Below, in pieces: positions 44,606-53,700 of a stretch of 64,000 nucleotides of DNA (positions are counted from its first letter, which is position 1; every line of letters begins with the position of its first letter). The DNA comes from Qipengyuania sp. HL-TH1 (GTDB taxonomy: Bacteria; Pseudomonadota; Alphaproteobacteria; Sphingomonadales; Sphingomonadaceae). The translations under genes were made by a program, and so were the position numbers. The DNA lies in NCBI RefSeq assembly GCF_036365825.1, contig NZ_CP142675.1:2984501-3048500 (forward strand). Reading direction: 5' to 3'. Under the pieces are notes generated by a model, which did not search any database, was not told the DNA's origin, and was given only the letters and a program-made list of their open reading frames with translations.

Positions 44606-44997
44606 GACTGGCCGCGCCGGCGCTGGCGTATTTCGGGCTGGTGTTTGCAATCGGCTTCGGACTTGGCGCGGTGCGGATGTTCTGGCTGGTGCCGCAGGTG
44701 GGCGCATTGATGGCAGGCGTGATCGAGTTGCCCGTGATCCTGTTCGCATCGTGGCTGGTGGCCACTTGGCTCGTCCGGCATTTCGCGCTGGCGCCGGGAC
44801 GCCGCGCGCTCTCGGTCGGGGCGCTCGCACTGGCGCTGCTCCTGCTCGCCGAACTGGCACTGACCCGTGCCATGGGCGGGACGGTTGCCGCCTGGCTTGA
44901 TGGGCTGGCCAGGCCGGAAGGCCTGCTGGGCCTTGCGGGGCAAGTGGTTTTCGCACTCATGCCGCATCTGACGGCGCGAAGGTCGTCGGCGGCCTAG
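44602..44997 (+). CDS. small multi-span membrane protein
   Basis: 131 residues from a GTG overlapping the maeB stop (GTGA). Four predicted hydrophobic helices (AYFGLVFAIGFGLGAVRMFWLVPQVGAL, VIELPVILFASWLVATWLV, LSVGALALALLLLAELAL, LLGLAGQVVFALM). Translationally coupled to maeB. The function is unknown; no family recognised with certainty. Confidence 0.72.
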   Translation: MRLAAPALAYFGLVFAIGFGLGAVRMFWLVPQVGALMAGVIELPVILFASWLVATWLVRHFALAPGRRALSVGALALALLLLAELALTRAMGGTVAAWLDGLARPEGLLGLAGQVVFALMPHLTARRSSAA

Positions 44998-45006
44998 CGC
45001 GGCCTG

Positions 45007-45681
45007 TCAGAAAGGCAGCGTCTTGCCGCTATAGTCGAGGTAGCGGAACGCGCTTTCGGCCCCTGCACCCTCGATCACATCGGCGATCCCTTTGACGCTT
45101 TCCGCCACTGTCAGCGTGGCTTGCGGGCCACCCATGTCGGTTTGCACCCAGCCCGGATGAAGCGCGATCACGCCGATCCCGCGCGGTTCGGCCAGCTGCA
45201 CCGAAATGCCCTTGGCCAGCATGTTGAGCGCCGCCTTGCTCGTGCGGTAGAGCTCGAACCCGCCGGAACTGTCGGCGATCGAACCCAGCTGCGAGGACAT
45301 GACTGCCAGCGTGCCGCCATCCTTCACCGTCGGCAGCAGCGTCTTGGCCGCGCGGGCCGGACCAAAGGCATTGGTCATCATGATCTCGGCCACGTCCTCG
45401 GTGGTCGCCTGCATGGCGTCCTGGTGGCGCGCCCCGCCGATCCCCGCATTGATGATGATCGTGTCGAGCTCGCCCGCGTCGAGGCCGAGGTCGGCATAGC
45501 TGTCGGGGTCGGTCACGTCGCAGGTCAGGATGCGCAGCGCATCGCATTCCAGCGCGTGCAGGTCGTCGCCATGCGAACGCTCGCTCGCGACGACACCCCA
45601 ACCGCGCGCGAGGAACTCCTCGACGAGGCCAAGCCCGATCCCGCGCGATGCCCCGAGAATGAATACCGTCCTGTCCGCCAT
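45007..45681 (-). CDS. short-chain dehydrogenase/reductase
   Basis: 224 residues from ATG 45681. Rossmann fold with FILGASRGIGLGLVEE, the NAG motif IIINAGIGG, SSQLGSIADSSGGFELYRTSKAALN with catalytic Ser/Tyr/Lys, and HPGWVQTDMGG. NAD(P)-dependent oxidoreductase of the C-factor-like group; the substrate is unknown. Convergent with the membrane protein gene (9 bases). Confidence 0.9.
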   Translation of the reverse strand: MADRTVFILGASRGIGLGLVEEFLARGWGVVASERSHGDDLHALECDALRILTCDVTDPDSYADLGLDAGELDTIIINAGIGGARHQDAMQATTEDVAEIMMTNAFGPARAAKTLLPTVKDGGTLAVMSSQLGSIADSSGGFELYRTSKAALNMLAKGISVQLAEPRGIGVIALHPGWVQTDMGGPQATLTVAESVKGIADVIEGAGAESAFRYLDYSGKTLPF

Positions 45682-45879
45682 GTTTTGCTCTCCGTCGCCC
45701 TTGTGTCTTGTGCGGCAGGCTAGCTCGCCTTTGGGCGACTTGGCAAAACCCTTGGTCGAAAATTCGCCCCATCCGTCGCTGTCATGCGTCGCACCGGCGC
45801 GCGGTTCAGCGGGGCGCAAGCGCGGCTTCGCCAAGCGGCCTGACCGTGCACCCCCCCAACGCACGCGAAAGGAATCGAG

Positions 45880-46485
45880 ATGAAAAAGACAATCGCAACG
45901 CTCGCCATCGCCACCGGCATGCTGGCCGTCCCTGCCATGGCGCAGGCCCAGAACACCGCGCCGGGCGGCTTCTACGTCGGCGCGCTGGCTGGCTACGAAG
46001 GGCTCAATGTCGATTCGGGCGACGGCAGCGTCAGCGCCGATGCCGATTCGGCGGTTTACGGCGTTACTGCCGGCTACGATCTCTCGCTTGGCAGCGCCTT
46101 CGTCGGCGTCGAGGGCGAACTTTCCACCAGTGGCGGGTCGACCGAATTCCCCGACAGCTTCGGCGGTGTCCGCGACGGGCTCGATGCCGATGGTCAGTAT
46201 TACGTCGGCGCGCGCGCCGGTTTCGCCGTGACCCCCGGGATCGCGGCCTATGGCAAGGTCGGCTATACCGCGCTCGACACCAAGGCCTTCACCAGCGCCG
46301 GATCGCTCGACGATCTGGAAGAGAATGCCAGCGGGCTGCGGTTCGGCGGCGGGCTGCAGATCCAGCTGCCCGGACCGCTCGAAGGCCGGGTCGAATACCG
46401 CCGGTCGCAATATGACGACATCGGCGGCGATTTCGGCGATGCGACAACCGACCAGGTCGTGGCCGGGCTGGGCCTGCGCTTCTGA
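45880..46485 (+). CDS. outer-membrane beta-barrel protein
   Basis: 201 residues. A cleavable signal ends AQA (about residue 23). The mature part alternates hydrophobic/aromatic strands with glycine/aspartate turns (GGFYVGALAGYEGLNV..., YGVTAGYDLSLG, YYVGARAGFAVTP) and ends in VAGLGLRF, the C-terminal phenylalanine needed for BAM assembly. Opacity/porin-type OMP_b-brl. Ribosome site GAAAGGAATC. Followed by a terminator. Confidence 0.85.
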   Translation: MKKTIATLAIATGMLAVPAMAQAQNTAPGGFYVGALAGYEGLNVDSGDGSVSADADSAVYGVTAGYDLSLGSAFVGVEGELSTSGGSTEFPDSFGGVRDGLDADGQYYVGARAGFAVTPGIAAYGKVGYTALDTKAFTSAGSLDDLEENASGLRFGGGLQIQLPGPLEGRVEYRRSQYDDIGGDFGDATTDQVVAGLGLRF

Positions 46486-46514
46486 TCCATAGTCGGTGCC
46501 GACCGGCATGATGG

Positions 46515-46542
46515 AAGGCCGTCCGGGCGACCGGGCGGCCTT
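46515..46542 (+). terminator. terminator after the beta-barrel gene
   Basis: 12-bp stem (AAGGCCGTCCGG with CCGGGCGGCCTT, one G·T) and 4-base loop GCGA, then a T-containing tail. It marks the end of the core chromosome segment before the AT-rich accessory edge. Confidence 0.7.
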
Positions 46543-46559
46543 CTGCTATTTGCGGCGGA

Positions 46560-46739
46560 AGCGGAAATACCAGATTTTATATACTTAAGTACATTAAAAC
46601 GCTGAAAATATTATCTAATATCGGAAATTTCGAACCTCAAAAACTTTGCTGGCAATCACCGGGTAATCACCAAGCAAATTTGAATTACTAAGTGCTATTC
46701 TCTCGACGTTGAGTGCTGAAGGGCGCCTTACGATCGCAA
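46560..46739. other. AT-rich edge of the accessory region
   Basis: A sharp drop in GC compared with both sides, with many runs of A and T, a 14-base AT palindrome at 46608-46621 and a near-direct repeat AATCACC at 46653-46671. No gene that could be supported. Probably the junction of acquired DNA. No attachment-site duplicate was identified inside the window. Confidence 0.55.
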
Positions 46740-47966
46740 CTAGGCCTGGCTGGCGATCCGGTGAATCTTGGCTATGGAAAAGGGCAGCTTGAGAACATTA
46801 TGATTGTCAGCGATCCATCGCTTCTGATCATCGCTCAGCCTGTCCGAGGACGACTTAACCTCGACGAACCGGAACTCCCCTTCGCGGTGCAGTAGCAAGT
46901 CCGGCCATCCCAGATATCGGCCCCAGTAGTCTTGCACGAGATAGTGCAGAATGGCTTTGATTGTTTGAGGTGGTAAAATCTCGAGCAACTTGCGAGCTCG
47001 CTCGACATCCTCCGGTCGATGTGCCCAGAGATACTGACGCAGGTTTTCGCTGTGGAACCGCCAATAGTCGAATAACCACTCAAGATCGTCGTCGTGCAGA
47101 AATTCGTCGAAATGTTTCTCGATCGCTGTTGCGCGCCGGATTCCATAGCCTGCAGACCCAAAGTCGCTCGGCAAATGTGTCCAGATCGGTTCCTTCGTTC
47201 TCCGCTCTTCATACGCAGTACGATCACCGAAACTTACAATCCGGTTCTTAGGGTCGATTGGATCCTGGATGACTATCCACATCATCACGCCGAACAGTGC
47301 GTGGAAGGGAACGCTTTCAAGCTGCAGGACTTGCCAGCCCTGCCCGGAATAGTGCCGCAAAGCGAATTCTTCGGCGCTGATTATCTCATCGCCAACTACG
47401 ATCTGAGCGCCCTTCCGTCCGACCTTGGCATATGTCGCCTGCAGAGGTTCCACTTCGACCGAGTATTGATCGATCACTTCTGCCTGTGACTTTTCAGTGA
47501 AAGCATATTTGGGTGCGCTCGCATGCAGCTCTTTGATATCCTGCAGCACCGCTTTTTCTATTGCGGACTGCGCAGAGCGCCGCTCATCGTGAGTCGCGTC
47601 CGGATGCTCTGAGTCCCAATCGTGCAGTGCAGCTTCTTTGGTAAAGAACAGCTCGCGCCAATAGTACCGCCTGATCTTGCTGGTGCGCCCGTGGATCGCC
47701 GCTGCTGGTGCCGGATCGGCGGGCAATCCACGGCATTCACTACAAACTCCCTCTTGGAAGCCATGCGTTACCGGCACCCGCTCCTGCGTATCGAGTTCGC
47801 AGCCCTCGCTTAGTTGATGCGGCAGAAAGCGATGCCCGCGCACCTCGTCGCAGGCACACATCATCACCGCGCCGCAATCCGCACAACGGTATTTGCGGAT
47901 CAGTTCATGCTGATTGAGGCAGGCGCGGTCTGGGTGATGGCAAGTAGAGGGAGGTTGCCTAGCCAT
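46740..47966 (-). CDS. zinc-finger VRR-NUC nuclease
   Basis: 408 residues. Cysteine/histidine-rich N-terminus (CHHPDRAC, CADCG, CAC, CSEC; about residues 9-80), a basic/charged middle, then a C-terminal VRR-NUC PD-(D/E)xK-type nuclease: GWPDLLLHREGEFRFVEVKSSSDRLSDDQKRWI. Those carry the catalytic D, E, K and the following Q. The first 8 bases overlap the HipA-like stop, so it is part of that operon. VRR-NUC nucleases are known in restriction, phage and repair systems; partners here are a kinase and a regulator. Inferred: an effector or repair nuclease under HipBA-type control. Confidence 0.85.
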   Translation of the reverse strand: MARQPPSTCHHPDRACLNQHELIRKYRCADCGAVMMCACDEVRGHRFLPHQLSEGCELDTQERVPVTHGFQEGVCSECRGLPADPAPAAAIHGRTSKIRRYYWRELFFTKEAALHDWDSEHPDATHDERRSAQSAIEKAVLQDIKELHASAPKYAFTEKSQAEVIDQYSVEVEPLQATYAKVGRKGAQIVVGDEIISAEEFALRHYSGQGWQVLQLESVPFHALFGVMMWIVIQDPIDPKNRIVSFGDRTAYEERRTKEPIWTHLPSDFGSAGYGIRRATAIEKHFDEFLHDDDLEWLFDYWRFHSENLRQYLWAHRPEDVERARKLLEILPPQTIKAILHYLVQDYWGRYLGWPDLLLHREGEFRFVEVKSSSDRLSDDQKRWIADNHNVLKLPFSIAKIHRIASQA

Positions 47967-49209
47967 CTTCGATTGCTAACCGGAAGCAGGTGGCAAAGCG
48001 GCCTCTGTCCGCAGGACTTAACCCCGCCTCTTCGAACAATGGCTGCCAGCGCGCTGCAACCATCACGCGCAACTCTTCGGTCATGGCCGAGGCCTCCTCG
48101 GGGCCGAGATCGAATACTGCTGCTCCGGCAAGCGCATTTCCGATGGTCGCATTGCGTCCTTCCGGACCAACGCCCAGCACAAGGCGTCGCTCCAGCCCCA
48201 CCTGCGGCTTGGGAACGACATCGTAGAGTGGAGACAACCGCCAGCCAGTTCCGTCGAAAAGAAATCCGTGATTGCGCAGGTGGTCATCGTCATTCGTTAC
48301 GAGAATATTGAACACCATTCGGCGGAACAGCTCATGGAGGTCTGCGCGGACCTGCGTCCCGTGCTGACGTATCGCGCCAGCGAGATCAGCGTAACTGTAG
48401 CTGCTTACCTCGCTTTCATGCGCGCCCAGCATGGTCAGCCCCGACGCGAACGGTCGCCGTTCGAGCCAGTTGCCATGCGGCACGCGGTCGAACCGTTCGA
48501 TCAGATAGATATCGCGGTCCAGGACACAGCGGAAATCGAGCGCGGGCACGTTGAGGCCGCATTCGCTGGCCAGCTGCATAGTCGCCAGCTCTACGCGGCA
48601 TTCAGGAAAGCTGTCGCCGCGCTTCTGGAACTTGGCGATCCAGGGTCGATCGCCGATTTGCGTTGCCGCCTTCGGACGCGCGCCGCCAAGCGACGAACCG
48701 GCAGCAAGCAGTGCGCGCAGGTTCTCGTCGAGCTCGTCGACGTGTTGTGCTCGTTCTGCTGCCTCGGCGAGTTCAGCGAGGGTGAACTCTTCGCCCGGAG
48801 CGGGACCGTCGCCCCATGGAGTGATGCGCTCCGGTCGCTCCGGAGTAGGCCCGAATGCGAGCGCGCCAACGCGATGTTCTCCGGAAGCAAGGATGAGGTC
48901 GATCTCGCTTGGCAGACGGTCGCCCATAGCCTTGTACATAAGATATTGGCCCCAGCCATCGGGAGCGGCGTCGCGGATGCCGCCGAAGACAGCAAACCCT
49001 TCCTCTGTGCGGAAGGTCCGGCTGGTCCCGGCATCGTGCAGCGGAAGGGCCACCGGATCGACGGGGATCCGGTCAGGACGCTCAAGATACCGGCGGCCAT
49101 AAGCGAACGTGGCAAATTGGTTGCGCGGTTCGTCGGTCATCGTCAGCAGTCCCGCCGGGACAGGACCTTCGGGAAGATGGACGAATACGTAGGAGCGGAC
49201 GATTGTCAT
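47959..49209 (-). CDS. HipA-family serine/threonine kinase-like toxin
   Basis: 416 residues. N-terminal subdomain 1-110 (FATFAYGRRYLERPDRIPVDPVALPL), then the kinase core: GGARPKA phosphate loop, PWIAKFQKRGD with the ATP lysine, HELFRRMVFNILVTNDDDHLRNHGFLFDGTGWRLSPLYDVVP with catalytic Asp/Asn and the DxD metal site. HipA kinases halt growth by phosphorylating glutamyl-tRNA synthetase or others. It follows the HTH regulator by 6 bases and is coupled to the VRR-NUC gene. Full-length and apparently active. Confidence 0.88.
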   Translation of the reverse strand: MTIVRSYVFVHLPEGPVPAGLLTMTDEPRNQFATFAYGRRYLERPDRIPVDPVALPLHDAGTSRTFRTEEGFAVFGGIRDAAPDGWGQYLMYKAMGDRLPSEIDLILASGEHRVGALAFGPTPERPERITPWGDGPAPGEEFTLAELAEAAERAQHVDELDENLRALLAAGSSLGGARPKAATQIGDRPWIAKFQKRGDSFPECRVELATMQLASECGLNVPALDFRCVLDRDIYLIERFDRVPHGNWLERRPFASGLTMLGAHESEVSSYSYADLAGAIRQHGTQVRADLHELFRRMVFNILVTNDDDHLRNHGFLFDGTGWRLSPLYDVVPKPQVGLERRLVLGVGPEGRNATIGNALAGAAVFDLGPEEASAMTEELRVMVAARWQPLFEEAGLSPADRGRFATCFRLAIEDG

Positions 49210-49215
49210 GACCGA

Positions 49216-49557
49216 TCAGAAATCCAGCTCGTCATCGCTGGCTGCATGCGTTCGCTCGGGCAAGCGCGAGAGGTCCTCGCTTATGCCCGCTCGATCACTC
49301 TCTGGCGCAACCAAGCTGGCAAGGCGCTGGGTCATTCCCAGCACATGCAATGCGCTCACAAGGACTGCGAGACCAACTGTCGGATCACCAGCTTCGAGCC
49401 GCTGAAGTGTCTGAACCGACACCAGCATTCGTTCCGCCATCAACCGCTGCGGCATTTTGCGGCGACGCCGGGCAAGCGCGATGTCCTTGCCGAGCTGAGT
49501 TATAGCTCGCTGGCTTTGTGGCGGCAGTCCGCTAGCTGCTCTGGAGGCGCGTGGCAT
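49216..49557 (-). CDS. HipB-like helix-turn-helix antitoxin/regulator
   Basis: 113 residues from ATG 49557 (MPRASRAASG). XRE-type HTH: LGKDIALARRRRKMPQRLMAERMLVSVQTLQRLEAGDPTVGLAVLVSALHVLGM, and an acidic C-terminal tail. The ATG at 49578 is in frame but lies in front of the predicted transcription start, so the shorter start is preferred. It should repress its own promoter by binding the 14-bp repeats and neutralise the HipA-like kinase, as for HipB. Confidence 0.85.
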   Translation of the reverse strand: MPRASRAASGLPPQSQRAITQLGKDIALARRRRKMPQRLMAERMLVSVQTLQRLEAGDPTVGLAVLVSALHVLGMTQRLASLVAPESDRAGISEDLSRLPERTHAASDDELDF

Positions 49558-49565
49558 AGGCAGTA

Positions 49566-49611
49566 CATGACATATCATGTTAATTTATGCAATAGCGCAT
49601 GATATGTCATG
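49566..49611 (-). promoter_or_regulatory. promoter and operator of the hipBA-nuclease operon
   Basis: Perfect 14-bp inverted repeats at 49566-49579 and 49598-49611 (CATGACATATCATG in the left arm), 18 bases apart. Each arm is itself nearly palindromic. Minus-strand ATGACA (49605-49610) and TAAATT (49582-49587) are 17 bases apart, placing the -35 in the distal arm and the start point in the proximal arm. Typical for self-repression. Confidence 0.72.
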
Positions 49612-49728
49612 CATCCTATGACCAGACACGACAAGCTATTGCGGTCGCCGCTTCCTGTCAGGGTACTGCGGACGCCAGTAAGAGCAGAGGTAGGCTGTGG
49701 GGAGCGAGCCAAAAGGACCGCATAACCC

Positions 49729-50637
49729 ATGCCCACTCATGAAGCGACAAGACCCACACTGGAAGGGACCGCACGCCGTATCTGCGAAAGTCGAGGCGGC
49801 AGATGGTCGGGCACGAAGGGCATGGCCTGTTGTCCTGCACATGATGACAGCACGCCATCGTTGGGCGTGACGCTCGGTCGCAAAGCCATCCTTTTTCACT
49901 GCTTTGCCGGTTGCGATCAGCAGGCAGTGCTTGCTGCGCTGGCACGCGAGGGCTTCAACGCTTCCATCCTATTCTCGGACTCTTCGTCAGCTGACCAGTT
50001 CGAGCCAATTGAAAAACGTAATCTCTCGCCGGCGGCGCTGAGGATCTGGCGCGAAGCGGAGCCTGTGCGTTCCAGCCCGGCCAAGGCCTATCTCAAGAGC
50101 CGCGGCATCCTCGCCGCCTCTTCTGCTCTTCGGTTTCATCCACGAACACCGCTGGGCCCCAAAGGACGCACCCGCTACCTGCCCGCCATGATCGCGGCGG
50201 TCAGTCTCGACATGGGGCCCATCGCCATCCACCGCACATTCCTGTCACAGGATCGCCACAGGAAAGCGGACTTCGACAAGCCCAAGCGCGCTCTTGGCTC
50301 GCTAGGTGAAGCTGCCGTTCGGCTCTTCGCCCCGGCGGATGCCAAACTCGGACTCGCTGAAGGGATCGAAAGCGCGATGTCAGCTTATGCCCTGACCGGC
50401 ATCCCCGCATGGGCAACATTGGGCAATGAGCGCTTCGGTCTGGTCAGCATTCCCGACAGCGTGACCGAGCTTCATCTCTTCGTCGATTACGATGACGGTG
50501 GTGATCTCGCAGTCGAACGGAGCCTATCCGCCTATGCGCGAAAAGGCCGGACGATCCATGTCCGCAAACCATCTGTGCGAGGCACCGACTGGAACGACGA
50601 ACTCCAGGCATGGCTATGCCGTAAGGCGAAGGTTTGA
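49729..50637 (+). CDS. CHC2/Toprim primase-like protein
   Basis: 302 residues. N-terminal CHC2 zinc ribbon (GMACCPAHDDSTPSLGVT... FHCFAGCDQ) and a C-terminal Toprim domain with LGLAEGIESAMSAYAL (catalytic glutamate) and LHLFVDYDDGGDLAVERSL (DxD). Typical of mobile-element Toprim proteins; probably primase or nicking activity in replication or transfer. The stop is followed by the first copy of the repeated leader motif. Confidence 0.85.
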   Translation: MPTHEATRPTLEGTARRICESRGGRWSGTKGMACCPAHDDSTPSLGVTLGRKAILFHCFAGCDQQAVLAALAREGFNASILFSDSSSADQFEPIEKRNLSPAALRIWREAEPVRSSPAKAYLKSRGILAASSALRFHPRTPLGPKGRTRYLPAMIAAVSLDMGPIAIHRTFLSQDRHRKADFDKPKRALGSLGEAAVRLFAPADAKLGLAEGIESAMSAYALTGIPAWATLGNERFGLVSIPDSVTELHLFVDYDDGGDLAVERSLSAYARKGRTIHVRKPSVRGTDWNDELQAWLCRKAKV

Positions 50638-50656
50638 GAGGAGAGAAGGCTTTTCG
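50636..50656 (+). repeat. repeated leader motif, copy A
   Basis: GAGAGGAGAGAAGGCTTTTCG, starting 80 bases upstream of the strawberry-notch-like gene. It matches 54980-55000 and 57122-57142 (pattern AGRGGRGRGNNGCYTTT). A CCTGAT/ATCAGG pair (50661-50666 and 50697-50702) could fold over the ribosome site. Confidence 0.6.
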
Positions 50657-50715
50657 ATTTCCTGATCCGGCAGAGGGCGCGTGTCCCGATGCCTCAATCA
50701 GGAGGACGATAAGCC

Positions 50716-53700
50716 ATGTTTCAGTCAGACCTTTTTCCCGCCCGCCAGAAATCTCAGGACGTTCCGTTGGCCTGCGCCATTGGCGTCAAAATTGCCGACC
50801 GTCTCGCAGCAGGATGCCATCTCACTCGTGCCGATATTTCGGACCTGTTCGCCGAGGAAACCGGAGTTCAGGACTGGGGCAGCGCCTGGACCATCGACGA
50901 CTATAACAACGTGATCGAGATTGGCTCCCTGCTCTGGCTGCGTGGATCTTCGCGCATCGATCTGACGACCGGCTTCCACGAAGCGGAAGCGCGCTTCGAT
51001 TGGCTCGACGCGGCTCTACCACCTCGTCACGTGCGCAGCGAAGGCCAGATCGAGCTTCAGCAATTCTCGACCCCTCCGATGCTGGCCTGGCTGTTTGCGA
51101 AAGCCGCGGCGCTTTCATCACGGGATACGCTGCTCGAACCCTCCGCCGGCAATGGTGCTCTCGCGATCTGGGCCTACGGCCAAGCCGCATCGCTTACTCT
51201 AAACGAGATCGATGCTGGCAGACGCGGCGGCCTGGCACACATCTTTCCGAAGGCCGCAATCAGCTCCCACGATGGCGAACTTATTGCCGACTTGCATTGC
51301 GGCCCAATCCCCTCGGTCTTCCTGATGAACCCGCCCTTTGCGCGTAGCGAGGAACGCGGCAGCGACGGTGGTACAGCATTGCGCCATCTCCGAAGCGCAT
51401 TCAGAGCTTGCGTTTGTGGCGGCAGGATTGTCGCGACCATGCCAGATGGTTTCGATGCTTCGCGCTTTGCCAAGGCACAGGACGAGGCTTCGCTGCGGCT
51501 CGATGTCCGGTTGCAGCGGATGTTCACTCGGACGGGCACGGGGATCGCTGTCCGGCTGGTCGTGATCGACAAAATCCCGACGGGTAAAAGCCGACCGATC
51601 ACCGGCGATACGTCCGAGTTGGGCGAGTTCCATGCGCTTCTCGCCGATCTTCCGCCTCGCGCCTTGATATCGGCTGAAGTGCGTCGCTTGCCGGTGCGCA
51701 CGATGTCGAGGTCCGTGGAGCACCGCGCAGCGATCCGACCTTCTGCACCCTTCGCGACGACGCCAGTCGCTGGGACCGATGCGGTCGAACTCAGCTATGT
51801 TGCACTGGCGCAAGCTGCACCTGTGCCCGAGCAGGCAGGCATCTACCTTCCTTATCGCCCAAGCCGCATAGCGTTTGCCGATGCTCCGATGCATCCTACT
51901 CCACTGGTGGAATCGGTCGCGATGGGATCGGTCGCGGCACCTGTTCCGGAGGTCAGCCCGCTGCTCCCATCGAACTGGAAAGTGGATAAGCTCATCTCCG
52001 CAGCCCAGTGCGAGACGCTCATCTACGCCTGCAAGGCCTTTGATCGCGATCTGCCCGAACAGTTTCTACCGAGTCAGGAAGGGACGATGCTTGAGCTGGC
52101 CGAAGATGGCCATTCTTACCGACAGGGCTTCTTCCTTGGCGATGGGACCGGAGCGGGCAAGGGGCGGCAGATTGCGGCGGTCATGATGGATCGCTGGCTC
52201 GCAGGTGAACGTCGGCATATCTGGATCACCAAGAACGAGGCGCTGCTGGAAGATGCGCGCCGCGACTGGGAAGCGCTTGGCGGGCTGCCGCTCGATATCC
52301 AGCCCCTCTCGCGCTGGAAGCTTGGGCGACCCGTAACGCTGTCCGAAGGCATTCTGTTTGTCACCTATCCGACACTGCGCTCAGGGCGCGCCGAAGACAC
52401 GCGCCTCGACCAGATCCTTGCCTGGACGGGCGAAGAGTTCGTAGGCGTGATCGCGTTCGACGCGTCCCATTCGATGGCCAATGCGCTCGGGTCTTCGAGC
52501 ACGCGCGGCAAGGCTAAGGGATCGGAGCAGGGGATGGCGGGCCTGAGGCTGCAGAACCATCTGCCGCGCGCCCGCGTGCTTTACGCCTCCGCCACCGGCG
52601 CGTCGGAGATCGCTAATCTTGGTTACACCGCGAGGCTCGGCCTCTGGGGACCCGAAACCGCTTTCCCGACGCATGAAGGCTTCATGACCGAGATCCGCGC
52701 CGGTGGTGTAGCAGCGATGGAACTCGTTGCGCGCGACCTCAAGGCAAAAGGTCTTTACCTCGCCCGCGCGCTGTCTTTTGCCGGGGTCGAATACGAGATC
52801 CTAGAACACTGCCTGACCGAAGCGCAGATCAGTATCTACGACGCCTATGCCGAAGCCTGGGCGATCATTCACCGCAATCTCGATGACGCGCTCGAAGCCA
52901 CACGAGTCGTCGACGAGGACAGCGGCGATACGCTCAATCGCAATGCCAAGGCTGCCGCGCTGTCAAAATTTGAAGGCACAAAGCAGCGCTTCTTTGCGCA
53001 GCTGCTTCTGTCGATGAAACTGCCGAGTCTCATCCCGGCTATAGAAGAAGCGCTCGGTAAAGATCATTCGGTGGTCGTGCAGCTGGTTTCGACCGCTGAG
53101 GCCATGCTCGACCGCCGCCTCGCCGATCTCAGCGACGAGGAACGCGAGGCACTCGATATCGACCTTAGTCCGCGCGAATACGTCATCGACTATCTCGCCA
53201 AGAGCTTCCCGGTGCGCCTGATGCAGGTCTTTACCGACGAGGACGGCAATCTGCGCTCCGAAGCGATGAGCGATGACGACGGTAATCCGGTTCTTTGCTC
53301 GCGTGCCATTGCCGCGCGCGATGCGCTGATCGAACAGCTTTGCGCGCTTCCTCCAATCGCCACAGCGCTCGACGCGATCATCGAGCATTTTGGGACCGGG
53401 GCGGTCGCCGAAGTAACCGGGCGCAGCCGCAGGCTCGTTATCGGCAGGGATGGGCAGCAGCGGCTCGAACGGCGAAGCGGCAGTGCCAATGTCGCCGAAG
53501 CGCAGAGCTTCATGGAGGGCACGAAGCGCATCCTCATCTTTTCTGATGCTGGCGGGACCGGGCGTTCCTATCATGCCGATCTCGACTGCCAGAACCAGCA
53601 GCGCCGCGTCCACTTCCTGCTCGAACCGGGCTGGCGGGCGGACAATGCAATCCAGGGGCTCGGTCGTACCAACCGCACCAACCAGTCCTCGGCCCCGCTG

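Noticed and set aside
46713..46895. Short plus-strand frame at the island edge
   Set aside because: It overlaps the VRR-NUC end in antisense and has no ribosome site or recognisable motif.
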